NCBI GenBank assembly: GCA_002173415.2
Contig: NHNK02000003.1
Span: 1 to 64,000, forward strand
Direction: 5' to 3'
DNA from: Marinomonas agarivorans
GTDB taxonomy: Bacteria > Pseudomonadota > Gammaproteobacteria > Pseudomonadales > Marinomonadaceae
DNA: 64,000 nucleotides
Shown here piece by piece: positions 1-7,951 of this stretch. Made by a program: the position numbers and the translations under genes. The number at the start of each line of letters is the position of its first letter. Within the stretch, counting starts at the first letter, position 1. The notes beneath the pieces were generated by a model. That model made no database searches. It saw nothing but the letters and a program-made list of their open reading frames with translations, and was not told the origin of the DNA.

Positions 1-153
1 TTTGGTCTGACGAGGTTTCATAAAACTTACCGATTCTGCAACTTTCTGGGCCTAAAGGGGGATTTTTCGTAAGATTCTGGTACTCACTATGTTACAAAAC
101 CCTATTAAATTCAATGTATTGAGCGTTTTTCAGGGAGGACTAAGTATGGGTGG

Positions 154-179
154 CTTGTTAATTCTGCTTGTTAATTCTG
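154..179. repeat. 13-bp tandem duplication at the 3' end of higA
   Basis: CTTGTTAATTCTG occurs twice head to tail (154-166 and 167-179). The second copy contains the stop codon and last codons of the antitoxin gene, so the gene end has been duplicated, probably by replication slippage. Confidence 0.8.
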
Positions 180-479
180 ATGCAGGGCTTTCAATACATA
201 CTCAGCATCGGTATCCATGATTTTAAGCAAGACACGAGCAGGGCCTGTAGGTTGGCGGCGTCCTTGTTCCCAGTTTTCTAAGGTACGTTTACTAACCCCC
301 AATACACTTGCAAACCCTTGTTGGCTCAGGCCTGTTTTTGCTCGAATGACTTTCACTTCCAATGGAGCAAACTCAGTGATTCGCCCCACCTGACTCTTGT
401 TAACCATTCCTTCATTTTTAATGAAATGATCTGCTTGTTCCACACTAGCTAGCAACTCATCAAACATTGTATCTCTCAT
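171..479 (-). CDS. XRE-family antitoxin, HigA2/NadS-like
   Basis: About 102 residues. The C-terminal half is a helix-turn-helix domain with the pattern IRAKTGLSQQGFASVLGVS followed by RTLENWEQGRRQP, typical of the one-HTH antitoxins paired with HigB2/RelE-like toxins. The N-terminal half would be the toxin-neutralising segment. The ATG at 479 was chosen because it overlaps the toxin stop codon in an ATGA arrangement and has a GAGG-type ribosome site; a GTG at 488 is the alternative. By family knowledge the protein should bind the toxin and repress its own promoter. The order toxin then antitoxin matches higBA. Confidence 0.85.
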   Translation of the reverse strand: MRDTMFDELLASVEQADHFIKNEGMVNKSQVGRITEFAPLEVKVIRAKTGLSQQGFASVLGVSKRTLENWEQGRRQPTGPARVLLKIMDTDAEYVLKALHQN

Positions 480-811
480 AGAGACCACCTCTCGACAATT
501 TGTCGTAACGTTTTTGTTTGTGCCAAGGTTAAGTTTGCTTGGGCATTTTTGGAAAAAATATACAGCATATACAATTGCGATTTATCTGCCATCCAATAGT
601 AAATAATGCGTACCCCTGAACGCTTGCTGCAACTGTCTAATGACCAACGCATTTTTCTTAACCCACCGCTATTTCGTATTAAAACACCAACATCAGGCTG
701 ATAAATCAATGTGCCTGTCCACTTCCCCATTAATGGCAATGCCCAATAGTCAGCGTCACTCATCATATTGGTAATCAATTTAGTAAAAATAGGGGTTTCA
801 ATAATTACCAT
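476..811 (-). CDS. RelE/HigB2-type mRNA interferase toxin
   Basis: About 111 residues with the core signature of the HigB2 branch of the RelE/ParE superfamily: an N-terminal IETPIFTKLI segment, then NSGGLRKMRWS, SKRSGVRIIYYW and a C-terminal YIFSKNAQANLTLAQTKTLRQIV. Members are ribosome-dependent mRNA endonucleases. The start at 811 was preferred over 823 because GGAGGT lies five bases upstream of it. The first gene of a two-gene operon, it overlaps the downstream antitoxin by ATGA. Catalytic activity cannot be judged from sequence alone; the Arg and Tyr residues of the fold are present. Confidence 0.85.
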   Translation of the reverse strand: MVIIETPIFTKLITNMMSDADYWALPLMGKWTGTLIYQPDVGVLIRNSGGLRKMRWSLDSCSKRSGVRIIYYWMADKSQLYMLYIFSKNAQANLTLAQTKTLRQIVERWSL

Positions 812-824
812 ATCTACCTCCATT

Positions 825-899
825 ATACGTCAATGGCGTATTTTGTCGATTGGTAATCATACAAACAAAAGAAAAGCTGCATTGTCGACATGCCGACAA
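825..899. promoter_or_regulatory. Candidate operator region of the higBA-like operon
   Basis: Two inverted repeats lie upstream of the toxin gene. The stronger has arms TTGTCG (882-887) and CGACAA (894-899), with a 6-base centre. The second has arms ATACG (825-829) and CGTAT (837-841). Palindromes here fit autoregulation by the XRE antitoxin. The binding assignment is inference. Confidence 0.5.
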
Positions 900-1033
900 G
901 GCAAAAAGTAAGTTTTTCATAGGAAGTCCCTTTCCTAAATGGCTGTTTCAAAGTAAACGCTTTGTCTTATTCTAATAGTTAGAAAATAGGGATCAGAGAA
1001 ATAAATTCAATACTCAACAGAGAATCTGTTTTG

Positions 1034-1759
1034 TTATTGTGAAGAGGGTGTTTGTGTCGCTGTGAGATATAGTTTACGGCCTTCATAATCGCTCATACTG
1101 TTTGGAAATGGTCTTTTACAATTAGCACATATCGCTCTTTGCGTTTGGCCTTGTTTATAGATAAGCCTGTAGAGTTTATTTGGCATCCAAGGCTTATCTA
1201 TAATTTCAAGTTCACTTTCGCCGATATAACCGCACCCTGTGCATGCACACAAATAAAAGAAACGGTCAGGTAGATCCGTTTCAAGAAGGTTTATGAATTG
1301 AGTTGCCACTCCTTTTATATATTCGCTTTTATTTTCAGCTGTTAATCCAGAGTTAAAAATATAACCCTCGTGCCCATTTACCATCCATAAATCTTCGCTT
1401 AGATCATCCCAAATACTATAGATTGCTTCATAATCAGATTTGGAATAAAAACTTTCTAGGATGCTTACACCTTTTGTTGGATCAAGGTCTCCAGATATGA
1501 TTTGTTCACAAAGAGCTTTTGCGTAGATTTTTAGACCTTCCTTTTCATCGGGAAGGGTTAAATTAAGGTCTTTAAGTGATTTTTGAAAGTATCTTTCAAC
1601 TTCTTCTGGATCAGGGGCTCGTTCGTAACCAATACTGGCTAGAATAGCGACGTTTTCGGACTCAATATTTTCATACAGCAAAGATTCTGCCCAATTCGTA
1701 TAGTCTTTCAAATAGGCTTTACCTAAAACCCGTTTTCCTAGAAGAAGTTCAAATTTCAT
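1034..1759 (-). CDS. Unrecognised 241-residue Cys-rich protein in R-M operon
   Basis: I do not recognise the family. The protein is acidic and helical for about 165 residues. It then has a Cys cluster that could bind zinc: C171, C173 and C176, and CxxC at 211-214 (CANCKRPFP). No signal peptide or membrane segment is visible. It lies downstream of the restriction gene on the same strand and may be a cargo or immunity gene of the defence island. No good ribosome site precedes the ATG at 1759. The reading frame is open upstream across a single TAG into the 30-codon ORF at 1769-1861, so the true product could be longer, or the gene could carry a nonsense mutation. Confidence 0.55.
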   Translation of the reverse strand: MKFELLLGKRVLGKAYLKDYTNWAESLLYENIESENVAILASIGYERAPDPEEVERYFQKSLKDLNLTLPDEKEGLKIYAKALCEQIISGDLDPTKGVSILESFYSKSDYEAIYSIWDDLSEDLWMVNGHEGYIFNSGLTAENKSEYIKGVATQFINLLETDLPDRFFYLCACTGCGYIGESELEIIDKPWMPNKLYRLIYKQGQTQRAICANCKRPFPNSMSDYEGRKLYLTATQTPSSQ

Positions 1760-1768
1760 GTGTGTGAT

Positions 1769-1861
1769 CTAACACCGTGTTAAACGGCAGACAATGACGG
1801 GCTTTTTTGTACTATCAACCTGTTCTAATAATTTCTGTTGTGATTCATTATATTCACTCAT
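1769..1861 (-). CDS. 30-residue ORF coupled to the restriction gene
   Basis: Begins with ATG at 1861, which overlaps the restriction endonuclease stop as ATGA, and has GGAG seven bases upstream. It encodes a short polar peptide ending VCRLTRC and stops at TAG (1769-1771). It is in the same frame as the downstream 241-residue gene, separated from that gene's ATG by the stop and three codons. It is either a real leader or small protein, or the N terminus of a longer gene interrupted by an amber codon. Function unknown. Confidence 0.4.
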   Translation of the reverse strand: MSEYNESQQKLLEQVDSTKKPVIVCRLTRC

Positions 1862-2856
1862 GGTGAGTCTCCATTACACTTATAATGAGGGCCAAGAAAA
1901 CGGTCACCATTAAAGTGAATCATATGGTCGGGATTATCAGCAATCCAGACTTCAGTTTCCCAAGCGATATCAGCGGCATTTTTTCTGAATTCGGCACGGT
2001 CGGGAAAAGCAGTGACATATACAAGTCCGACCTTGCAATCCTTAAATGCTTGTTCGAGTTCAAGCCATCGTTTAGGCGAAACCGGTCCATGACTTGTTAC
2101 CGCTTCAATTAGAAAAAGCCATTCGCGGTCTTCGTCATAAACAACCACATCAGGCAATTTATCATGTGACATAGGTGGAACACCTAACGAGTCAAGATAA
2201 TCGGCTTCAAGGTACATCAGCTTACCACCTTCTTTATGACTACTTGCGGTATCACCAATATAAAGCAATCGACCACCAGCACCGACGAATCGAGAACAGA
2301 ATTCGTGAACAATGTCTGCATGAAGCTGGTTATGCTTTCCGGGTGAAAGCTTTATTGTTTCGCCGTTCGGTAAGCTAATCGGAATCTTGTTCTTGTCTAA
2401 CGCTCGTTCATATTGTGCGGTAAGTTCTGGAACGGCATCTTTATATTCTTGAACTTTCGCTAACCAACCGCCATCAGGGTATTCAGCCAGTATGTCCAAT
2501 ATTGGTTGGTTCAATGAATAATTGTTATCCTTGCTGTTTGTCGCTCTTGTTAGGTCATCACGGTTACGGTCAATAAGTCTGGCTTGCTCAAACTGGTGAA
2601 GGGTTCTACGCCTAATTGATTCGCGACTATTCTCAGCATAGTCTTTTCCGTACTCCACTCTGATAAATTCAGCGATTGCTTTAATGCCAAGAAGCGGGGC
2701 ACCTGAAGATGACCAGCTATCAGAAGGTCTCACATTTGCCAGTGCGAGCAATACCCAACCCGAACGGTCATTACATTGTGCTTTCGGTAACCCCAGTGCC
2801 GTCAATAATGATTTGGCTTCTTCAAGTTTTTCTTTTTGTCGTTCTGTAAATTCCAA
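1858..2856 (-). CDS. BsuBI/PstI-family type II restriction endonuclease
   Basis: 332 residues, close to the size of PstI and BsuBI. The N-terminal third (about 33-95) looks like the helical or winged-helix DNA-binding part of this family. The C-terminal catalytic part holds [15 protein letters not shown] near 197-211, then PD at 235-236 and [15 protein letters not shown] at 249-263, the conserved block of the family. By family knowledge it would cut CTGCAG; that specificity is inference. It follows the methyltransferase after 10 bases in one operon, and its stop overlaps a small ORF. Confidence 0.9.
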   Translation of the reverse strand: MEFTERQKEKLEEAKSLLTALGLPKAQCNDRSGWVLLALANVRPSDSWSSSGAPLLGIKAIAEFIRVEYGKDYAENSRESIRRRTLHQFEQARLIDRNRDDLTRATNSKDNNYSLNQPILDILAEYPDGGWLAKVQEYKDAVPELTAQYERALDKNKIPISLPNGETIKLSPGKHNQLHADIVHEFCSRFVGAGGRLLYIGDTASSHKEGGKLMYLEADYLDSLGVPPMSHDKLPDVVVYDEDREWLFLIEAVTSHGPVSPKRWLELEQAFKDCKVGLVYVTAFPDRAEFRKNAADIAWETEVWIADNPDHMIHFNGDRFLGPHYKCNGDSP

Positions 2857-2866
2857 GTTTTACCCC

Positions 2867-4399
2867 TTAAATAGCATCCATTACACCAAGGATGGGATTA
2901 ACAATTAAATCAATTTCAGACGTTTCCACCGATTTTAGGTTTTGCGCAAGCCTTCCAATTTCTTTTACTTGTTCACGCGTTGGAAACTTTATTACTCGAA
3001 TTTCGGTTGCGTTTACTTGAGTATTTCCAGATATACACCTGAAATACTTGTCCATGAATGAAGAATTGAATACTGCTGAAAGACCATAGGCTTCGACTTT
3101 AGTCAGATTGCCATCATCTAGACCGATGTAATTTGTTTTGTTTCCAAAGCCGATTAACTCGCAATCATGTGCATTCTTTAAATGAACGCCAGATACTAAA
3201 CGCCGTTTTTCATCCTTCGATGAAAACCGCTTTAACAGCACGAAATTACCATTTTCCATCGTGTGTTTTTCGTGTCCGTCATTTAGTTTAAACACAACAT
3301 CTTTTTTGTGCTCGCCAGTCCAGCTTGCTTGCAGTGGTGAAACATTGTGCGGTCTATAAAGGGGCACTGAGTTATCAGTATTGATGTCGTCGGTAATATA
3401 AGTGCGTGTACGATGTTCGACGACTCTACCAGTTGAAATAAAATAACCGGCGTTTTCAAAAGTAGTAGGGAATGTTTCAGCTTGCCTCAATATTGCAGCT
3501 TCATAGGCTGATTCAGGAATACGAATAATCTTCTGGTCGTTTGACGGGTCGATGATTAACGGCAAAGCATAGTGCTCTTCATCTGCATTGCTAATGCTCG
3601 AATCACAGTTGCTTGAACGAACGGTAATATCTGATTGTTCCGAACCTTTAACAAAGCGGCAAATAACGTTTTCCTGCAACACCGCTGAATCTTCATTCTT
3701 AAAGACCTTATCGCGTTTCTTAAAAATGTGTATCAGATCTAATGCGGATTCAGCCAGCATGTAAGAGCGAAACCCCTTGAAGTACAAACCGTTTGTGAAG
3801 CTTCGCGGCGTGATTGCCACAAGCTGACCGCCTTGTTTTATGCTAGACATGGCAATGGCTGTAAACGATGCGTATATGTTGGGGTCACCATGGTATAGGT
3901 CGGATGCGGCTTTTGCGTATGGCGATTCTTGAACGCTGTATTTGAAATACGGTGGATTAATTACGCAAACATCAAATGGCTGGGTGTCTTCATCTTTATC
4001 CGGGCGAGCAAGCACGAAATCATCACATCGAATCTCAAAGGTGAAGCTAGCGCGCTGTTCACCGAAGGTGTTTTGAACAATCTTTAACGTTTGCTCAAGG
4101 CTTGGTATTGCCTTGCTATCAAGCTCATATAGAACCGCATGAACAGTTTTACAACCAAGTTTCAAACAATGTAGCGCAGTGGATGCCGTCAATATCCCGG
4201 TTCCTGCACCGGCATCAAGCAACCGAACAGATTTTGAACTTGGTTTGTTTATCAGCGAAGCCATGTATTCGGATACGATAGAACCTGTGAAAAATTGTCC
4301 AAGCGTTTTACGGTCTTCCATCGACTTGGAACTAAGGAAGTGACTTTGAAGACCAATGATGTCTTCGAGTGGGTCGGTTATTTGTAATTGTTCAAGCAC
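2867..4399 (-). CDS. N6-adenine DNA methyltransferase of the PstI/BsuBI type
   Basis: 510 residues with a GTG start. Motif X-like LGQFFTGSIVSEYM is near 33-46, the AdoMet-binding motif DAGAGTG at 62-68, and the catalytic NPPY at 148-151, the gamma-class order used by M.PstI-like enzymes. The C-terminal half would be the target recognition region. Its role is to methylate adenine in the sequence cut by the partner enzyme, protecting the host genome. First full-length gene of the operon. A short ORF (4392-4493) overlaps its start, suggesting translational coupling. Confidence 0.92.
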   Translation of the reverse strand: MLEQLQITDPLEDIIGLQSHFLSSKSMEDRKTLGQFFTGSIVSEYMASLINKPSSKSVRLLDAGAGTGILTASTALHCLKLGCKTVHAVLYELDSKAIPSLEQTLKIVQNTFGEQRASFTFEIRCDDFVLARPDKDEDTQPFDVCVINPPYFKYSVQESPYAKAASDLYHGDPNIYASFTAIAMSSIKQGGQLVAITPRSFTNGLYFKGFRSYMLAESALDLIHIFKKRDKVFKNEDSAVLQENVICRFVKGSEQSDITVRSSNCDSSISNADEEHYALPLIIDPSNDQKIIRIPESAYEAAILRQAETFPTTFENAGYFISTGRVVEHRTRTYITDDINTDNSVPLYRPHNVSPLQASWTGEHKKDVVFKLNDGHEKHTMENGNFVLLKRFSSKDEKRRLVSGVHLKNAHDCELIGFGNKTNYIGLDDGNLTKVEAYGLSAVFNSSFMDKYFRCISGNTQVNATEIRVIKFPTREQVKEIGRLAQNLKSVETSEIDLIVNPILGVMDAI

Positions 4400-4493
4400 T
4401 ATTTTCCAACCCTTTATTCATAAGGTCATGATTGCATTGCATGCTGGATATGCGAATTTGCTCTAGTTTTTTCGCTACACCATAGTTAATCAT
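4392..4493 (-). CDS. 33-codon ORF overlapping the methyltransferase start
   Basis: ATG at 4493 with AAAGGA upstream; the TGA stop lies a few bases inside the methyltransferase gene, whose start is a GTG. No helix-turn-helix is visible, so it is not a classical R-M controller protein. It could act as a leader that sets translation of the GTG-started methyltransferase, or it may be chance. Only position and a plausible ribosome site support it. Confidence 0.3.
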   Translation of the reverse strand: MINYGVAKKLEQIRISSMQCNHDLMNKGLENSA

Positions 4494-4780
4494 AAGTTGA
4501 AAGTCCTTTTTAAATTTTGTCTGCTGGTTGTTTAGCAGGCATTTTCAACTGCTAACATCTAGTATGCCATACTGTAACGTAATAGATGTAAAAGATCTAA
4601 GGGAACCAAGCAGCTTCCTCTTGAAATAGAAAAGGTGAAAGAATTGTTTAGTGCTCTTGAATTGATTTTCTATGTTGCATACGAGCTGATTATTTCCATT
4701 ACCACTTTTTCAAAAACAATTAATTGACTTTAATTTTTTAACATCCTATCGTTAAACGGTGTTGGCAAAATCCAACACAG
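4494..4780. other. AT-rich gap between R-M operon and C4-like RNA
   Basis: No coding sequence seen. An imperfect hairpin (CTGCTGGTTGTTTAGCAG, around 4520) and general AT richness are present. It must hold the promoter of the R-M operon (minus strand) and of the plus-strand C4-like transcript, but no clear -35/-10 pair stands out. Confidence 0.5.
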
Positions 4781-4972
4781 GGTTTCGCAGCCCTGAATTA
4801 AGACGACGCAGAATCCGCCGCGTGCGGTTTTTTTGCGCCACAATGTTCCCTCTATGGTGACCGTTGGGAGGAGGCTTCGGCCTGCCAATTTCGTCTTAAT
4901 TGGTCTGCGAACCTCTTATTCGGTCACCACCTTGTTTCGCAGCAATTTGGTGATTTAAAACTATTAAGACGA
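4781..4972 (+). ncRNA. C4-type antisense RNA element (phage P1/P4 immunity RNA-like)
   Basis: Arms GGTGACCG (4856-4863) and CGGTCACC (4921-4928) close a multi-hairpin domain. Inside are AGGC-TTCG-GCCT (4872-4883) and CCAATT/AATTGG (4885-4890/4898-4903), the latter with loop TCGTCTT. The loop region TCGTCTTAAT (4891-4900) is the exact reverse complement of ATTAAGACGA, which occurs upstream (4797-4806) and again at 4963-4972, over the ribosome site of the next gene. A second region CTGCGAA (4905-4911) is complementary to TTCGCAG, also present twice (4784-4790, 4936-4942). Duplicated targets flanking an antisense domain are the known layout of P1/P7 C4 RNA and its P4-like relatives. The assignment is by architecture and remembered consensus. 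Confidence 0.72.
4815..4834 (+). terminator. Terminator upstream of the C4-like domain
   Basis: CCGC (4815-4818) and GCGG (4824-4827) form a short GC hairpin followed by seven T. This GC hairpin with a T run is also characteristic of C4/P4-type regions. Confidence 0.6.
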
Positions 4973-4982
4973 GATTTAAATC

Positions 4983-5960
4983 ATGGACAGTGTATCGAGT
5001 TCTCCCTTGCGTCGTATGGCGTCGCAACGTATCCCCACTTTTTCGTTTTCATTCCCTTATTCGTCATTGGCGCATTTGCCTGTCACTAAGCGTGAGCAGT
5101 TGCAGCAGGCGGTAGGCATTATTTTGTCGGCGATTTCGCCTGCCAAACCCGCCATGATTATGCTGTTTGGCAGTTATGCCCGTGGAGATTGGCTGCAAAC
5201 CGCCGAATATGAAAGCAGTTTTGATCTTTGGTTGATTATGGCGAAAGCGCCTTTGGTGCAAAAAATCGCTCGTAAAACGACGCTATACAACCAGTTACAC
5301 CGTGAAGTAGAAACGCCTGTGCATGTGCTGGTGGAGGATGTGCAAGGTATTGAGCGTCGTATTGGTAAAGGCCAGTGGATTTATACGGATCGTTTGCAGG
5401 AGAGCATGGTTTTATATGGCTCTGGGGCAGACGCTTTTACCCATTTTTCGAGGCTCTCTTTTCTTCAGAAGCAACAACAAGCGTCTCAGAAAAAAACACA
5501 AACCTCTCACAGAAAACAAAAAGCCTCTCACAGAAAGCAAAAAGCAGGGGCGGATTTTCGCTATTGGTTTGCTAAGGCCAATGTGTATCGGGTCTATGCA
5601 ATCATGGCGTTCAAGCAAGGGGATTACAACGAGGCAGCGTTTTTTCTACACCAAAGTGTGGAGCGTTTTTACGCTACTGTGTTGTGGGTGTTTGGCGGTT
5701 ATTCATCCAGCAGTCATGATTTGCAACAGTTGCATCAACTGGTTGCCAGTATTGCGCCTCAGTTTTTGCGCGTGTTTCCTCAGAAATTATTGGCAGAGAA
5801 GGCGATGTTTGAGCAATTGCGCCAAGCGTATGTTGAGGCGCGTTATAAGCCGAGCTTTTCTATGGGGCGGTCAACATTAGAATGGTTATTGGCGCGAGTG
5901 CACTTGTTGAAGCAGCTCACTGACGAGGTCTGCCAAGCACGTATCGCTCGTTATTGTTAA
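4983..5960 (+). CDS. Nucleotidyltransferase-HEPN fusion protein
   Basis: 325 residues. The N-terminal domain has the nucleotidyltransferase signature GSYARGDW (63-70) and a probable third acidic motif HVLVED (114-119). The usual SDxD pair reads SSFD (78-81), so one of two metal-binding aspartates is replaced and activity is doubtful. A Lys/Gln-rich linker carries three tandem heptads (TSHRKQK type, DNA 5481-5543, 21-bp period). The C-terminal HEPN domain (about 190-310) has GDYNEAAFFLHQSVERFY, SSHDLQQLHQLV and EARYKPSF; the R-x4-6-H RNase motif is not evident. MNT and HEPN proteins usually form toxin-antitoxin or nucleotide-modifying pairs; here they are fused. The ribosome site AAGACGAG lies in the segment complementary to the C4-like RNA loop. 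Exact function unknown. Confidence 0.8.
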   Translation: MDSVSSSPLRRMASQRIPTFSFSFPYSSLAHLPVTKREQLQQAVGIILSAISPAKPAMIMLFGSYARGDWLQTAEYESSFDLWLIMAKAPLVQKIARKTTLYNQLHREVETPVHVLVEDVQGIERRIGKGQWIYTDRLQESMVLYGSGADAFTHFSRLSFLQKQQQASQKKTQTSHRKQKASHRKQKAGADFRYWFAKANVYRVYAIMAFKQGDYNEAAFFLHQSVERFYATVLWVFGGYSSSSHDLQQLHQLVASIAPQFLRVFPQKLLAEKAMFEQLRQAYVEARYKPSFSMGRSTLEWLLARVHLLKQLTDEVCQARIARYC

Positions 5961-5983
5961 GCGCTGGATTGAAAGAGTATCAA

Positions 5984-6012
5984 TAAAAAAAGCCCCCATA
6001 AAAATGGGGGCT
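5984..6012 (-). terminator. Rho-independent terminator of glnK-amt operon
   Basis: Stem AGCCCCCAT (5991-5999) / ATGGGGGCT (6004-6012) with an A run on the plus strand at 5984-5990, which reads as a U run on the minus strand after amt. Confidence 0.9.
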
Positions 6013-6046
6013 TAAAACGATATTTATACAGTTTGTGCCTTACGTC

Positions 6047-7309
6047 TTACTTAGTGAATTCTGGGTACGCTTCCATACCACATTCAGACATATCAACACC
6101 TTCGTATTCTTCTTCTTCAGAAACACGTAGGCCGATAATGGCTTTGATAATCAACCAAGCAACTAAGCTAGCAGCAAATACCCAAACGAAGATAGTAACA
6201 GCGCCAATGATTTGACCACCGAAACCAACACCCTCGTTAGTTAATGGCACTGCCAATAAGCCCCATAGACCAACGGTACCGTGAACAGAGATGGCACCAA
6301 CTGGATCGTCAATTTTTAACTTGTCTAGTGTGATGATAGAAACAACAACGATCAGGCCACCAACAGCACCGATTAAGGTTGCGCCTAACGCACTTGGTGT
6401 ATCAGGGCCTGCGGTGATAGCAACCAAACCAGCAAGTGCACCATTCAGTAACATGGTTAGGTCAGCTTTACCAAATAGAATGCGAGCTAGAACCATAGCA
6501 GCAACAGCACCGCCAGCGGCAGCCGTGTTTGTGTTTAGGAAGACCATAGCAACGGCATTGGCGTTAGAGATATCACCCAGTTTTAAAACGGAACCACCGT
6601 TGAAACCAAACCAACCCATCCAAAGGATAAAAGTACCTAATGTAGCAAGCGGTAAGTTTGCACCAGGAATGGCACGAACTTCACCGTTAGGGCCATATTT
6701 GCCTTTACGAGCGCCTAGTACTAAGACACCAGCAAGGGCTGCGGCAGCACCTGCCATGTGAACGATGCCAGAACCAGCAAAGTCAGAGAAGCCCAATTCA
6801 CCAAGGTTGAACAGACCGAATACATCGTTTCCACCCCAAGTCCATGAACCTTCTAGTGGGTAGATAACACCTGTCATAACAACGGCAAACAGTAAGAAAG
6901 CCCATAGCTTCATACGCTCAGCAACCGCACCAGAGACGATTGACATCGCTGTGGCAACAAAGACAACTTGGAAGAAGAAGTCAGATGCAGCTGAGTAGAT
7001 AGAACCCCCTTCAAAGCCACCATCACGACCAGCGAAGTCGCTTAATGTTGAGCTAACATCGACATCGGCAATGCCGTTTAAGAAGATGCCGCCACCGTAC
7101 ATGATTGCGTAACCGCAAACTAGGTACATGATGCAGGAAATAGCAAATAGAGCGACGTTTTTAGTAAGAATTTCAGTTGTATTTTTTGAACGGATAAGGC
7201 CTGCTTCTAACATTGTGAAACCGGCAGCCATCCACATGACTAACGCGCCACACACCAAGAAATAGAAGGTGTCCATGGCATATTGTAAGTGAAAAATTTG
7301 ATCTTGCAT
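6047..7309 (-). CDS. amt: Ammonium transporter Amt
   Basis: 420 residues and strongly hydrophobic, matching the eleven-helix Amt/Rh fold. Recognisable family blocks are AGFTMLEAGLIRSKNT near the N terminus, GSGIVHMAGAAAALAG with the first pore histidine near 184, and SVHGTVGLWG with the second near 344. It is an inner-membrane channel for ammonium uptake under nitrogen limitation. AGGAG precedes the ATG. It follows glnK by about 40 bases; by family knowledge the P-II protein plugs the Amt pore when nitrogen is sufficient. Confidence 0.97.
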   Translation of the reverse strand: MQDQIFHLQYAMDTFYFLVCGALVMWMAAGFTMLEAGLIRSKNTTEILTKNVALFAISCIMYLVCGYAIMYGGGIFLNGIADVDVSSTLSDFAGRDGGFEGGSIYSAASDFFFQVVFVATAMSIVSGAVAERMKLWAFLLFAVVMTGVIYPLEGSWTWGGNDVFGLFNLGELGFSDFAGSGIVHMAGAAAALAGVLVLGARKGKYGPNGEVRAIPGANLPLATLGTFILWMGWFGFNGGSVLKLGDISNANAVAMVFLNTNTAAAGGAVAAMVLARILFGKADLTMLLNGALAGLVAITAGPDTPSALGATLIGAVGGLIVVVSIITLDKLKIDDPVGAISVHGTVGLWGLLAVPLTNEGVGFGGQIIGAVTIFVWVFAASLVAWLIIKAIIGLRVSEEEEYEGVDMSECGMEAYPEFTK

Positions 7310-7348
7310 GTTTTTCTCCTCTAAAGGCTAAATAACAGATAGCTGCGC

Positions 7349-7738
<390 letters not shown>

Positions 7739-7739
7739 T

Positions 7740-7763
7740 CATGTATATTCAATATACATGCCA
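7740..7763 (-). promoter_or_regulatory. Sigma-54-like promoter and perfect palindrome upstream of glnK
   Basis: On the minus strand TGGCATG-TATA-TTGAA (7763 to 7748) matches the -24/-12 consensus TGGCACR-N4-TTGCW with two mismatches, one of them in the important -12 GC. It overlaps a perfect palindrome with 10-base arms CATGTATATT (7740-7749) and AATATACATG (7751-7760). GCACCA half-sites like part of an NtrC box lie upstream (7847-7852 and 7813-7818). NtrC control of glnK-amt is usual; the site assignment is inference. Confidence 0.45.
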
Positions 7764-7951
7764 GCATTTTAATCAGGGCTAGAACGCCTAAAAAACGCAA
7801 AGCGAACTAATTTGGTGCGAATATGGAGGGTGGTAGTGTTCAAAAATGGTGCAATGCTGTTTTTATGAAACTGTATGGCTATCTAATGTGTGAACATCAA
7901 GTATTGATAGTGTGCATTCAAATTGACAGCCATACAAAGAGAAAAGGGCGA

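Noticed and set aside
5323-5880. 185-codon frame inside the nucleotidyltransferase-HEPN gene
   Set aside because: Overlaps a recognised protein in another frame and has no domain character.
6291-6761. Open frame of 156 codons opposite amt
   Set aside because: It mirrors the codon pattern of amt, has low-complexity Ala/Pro/Thr composition and no ribosome site; a shadow frame.
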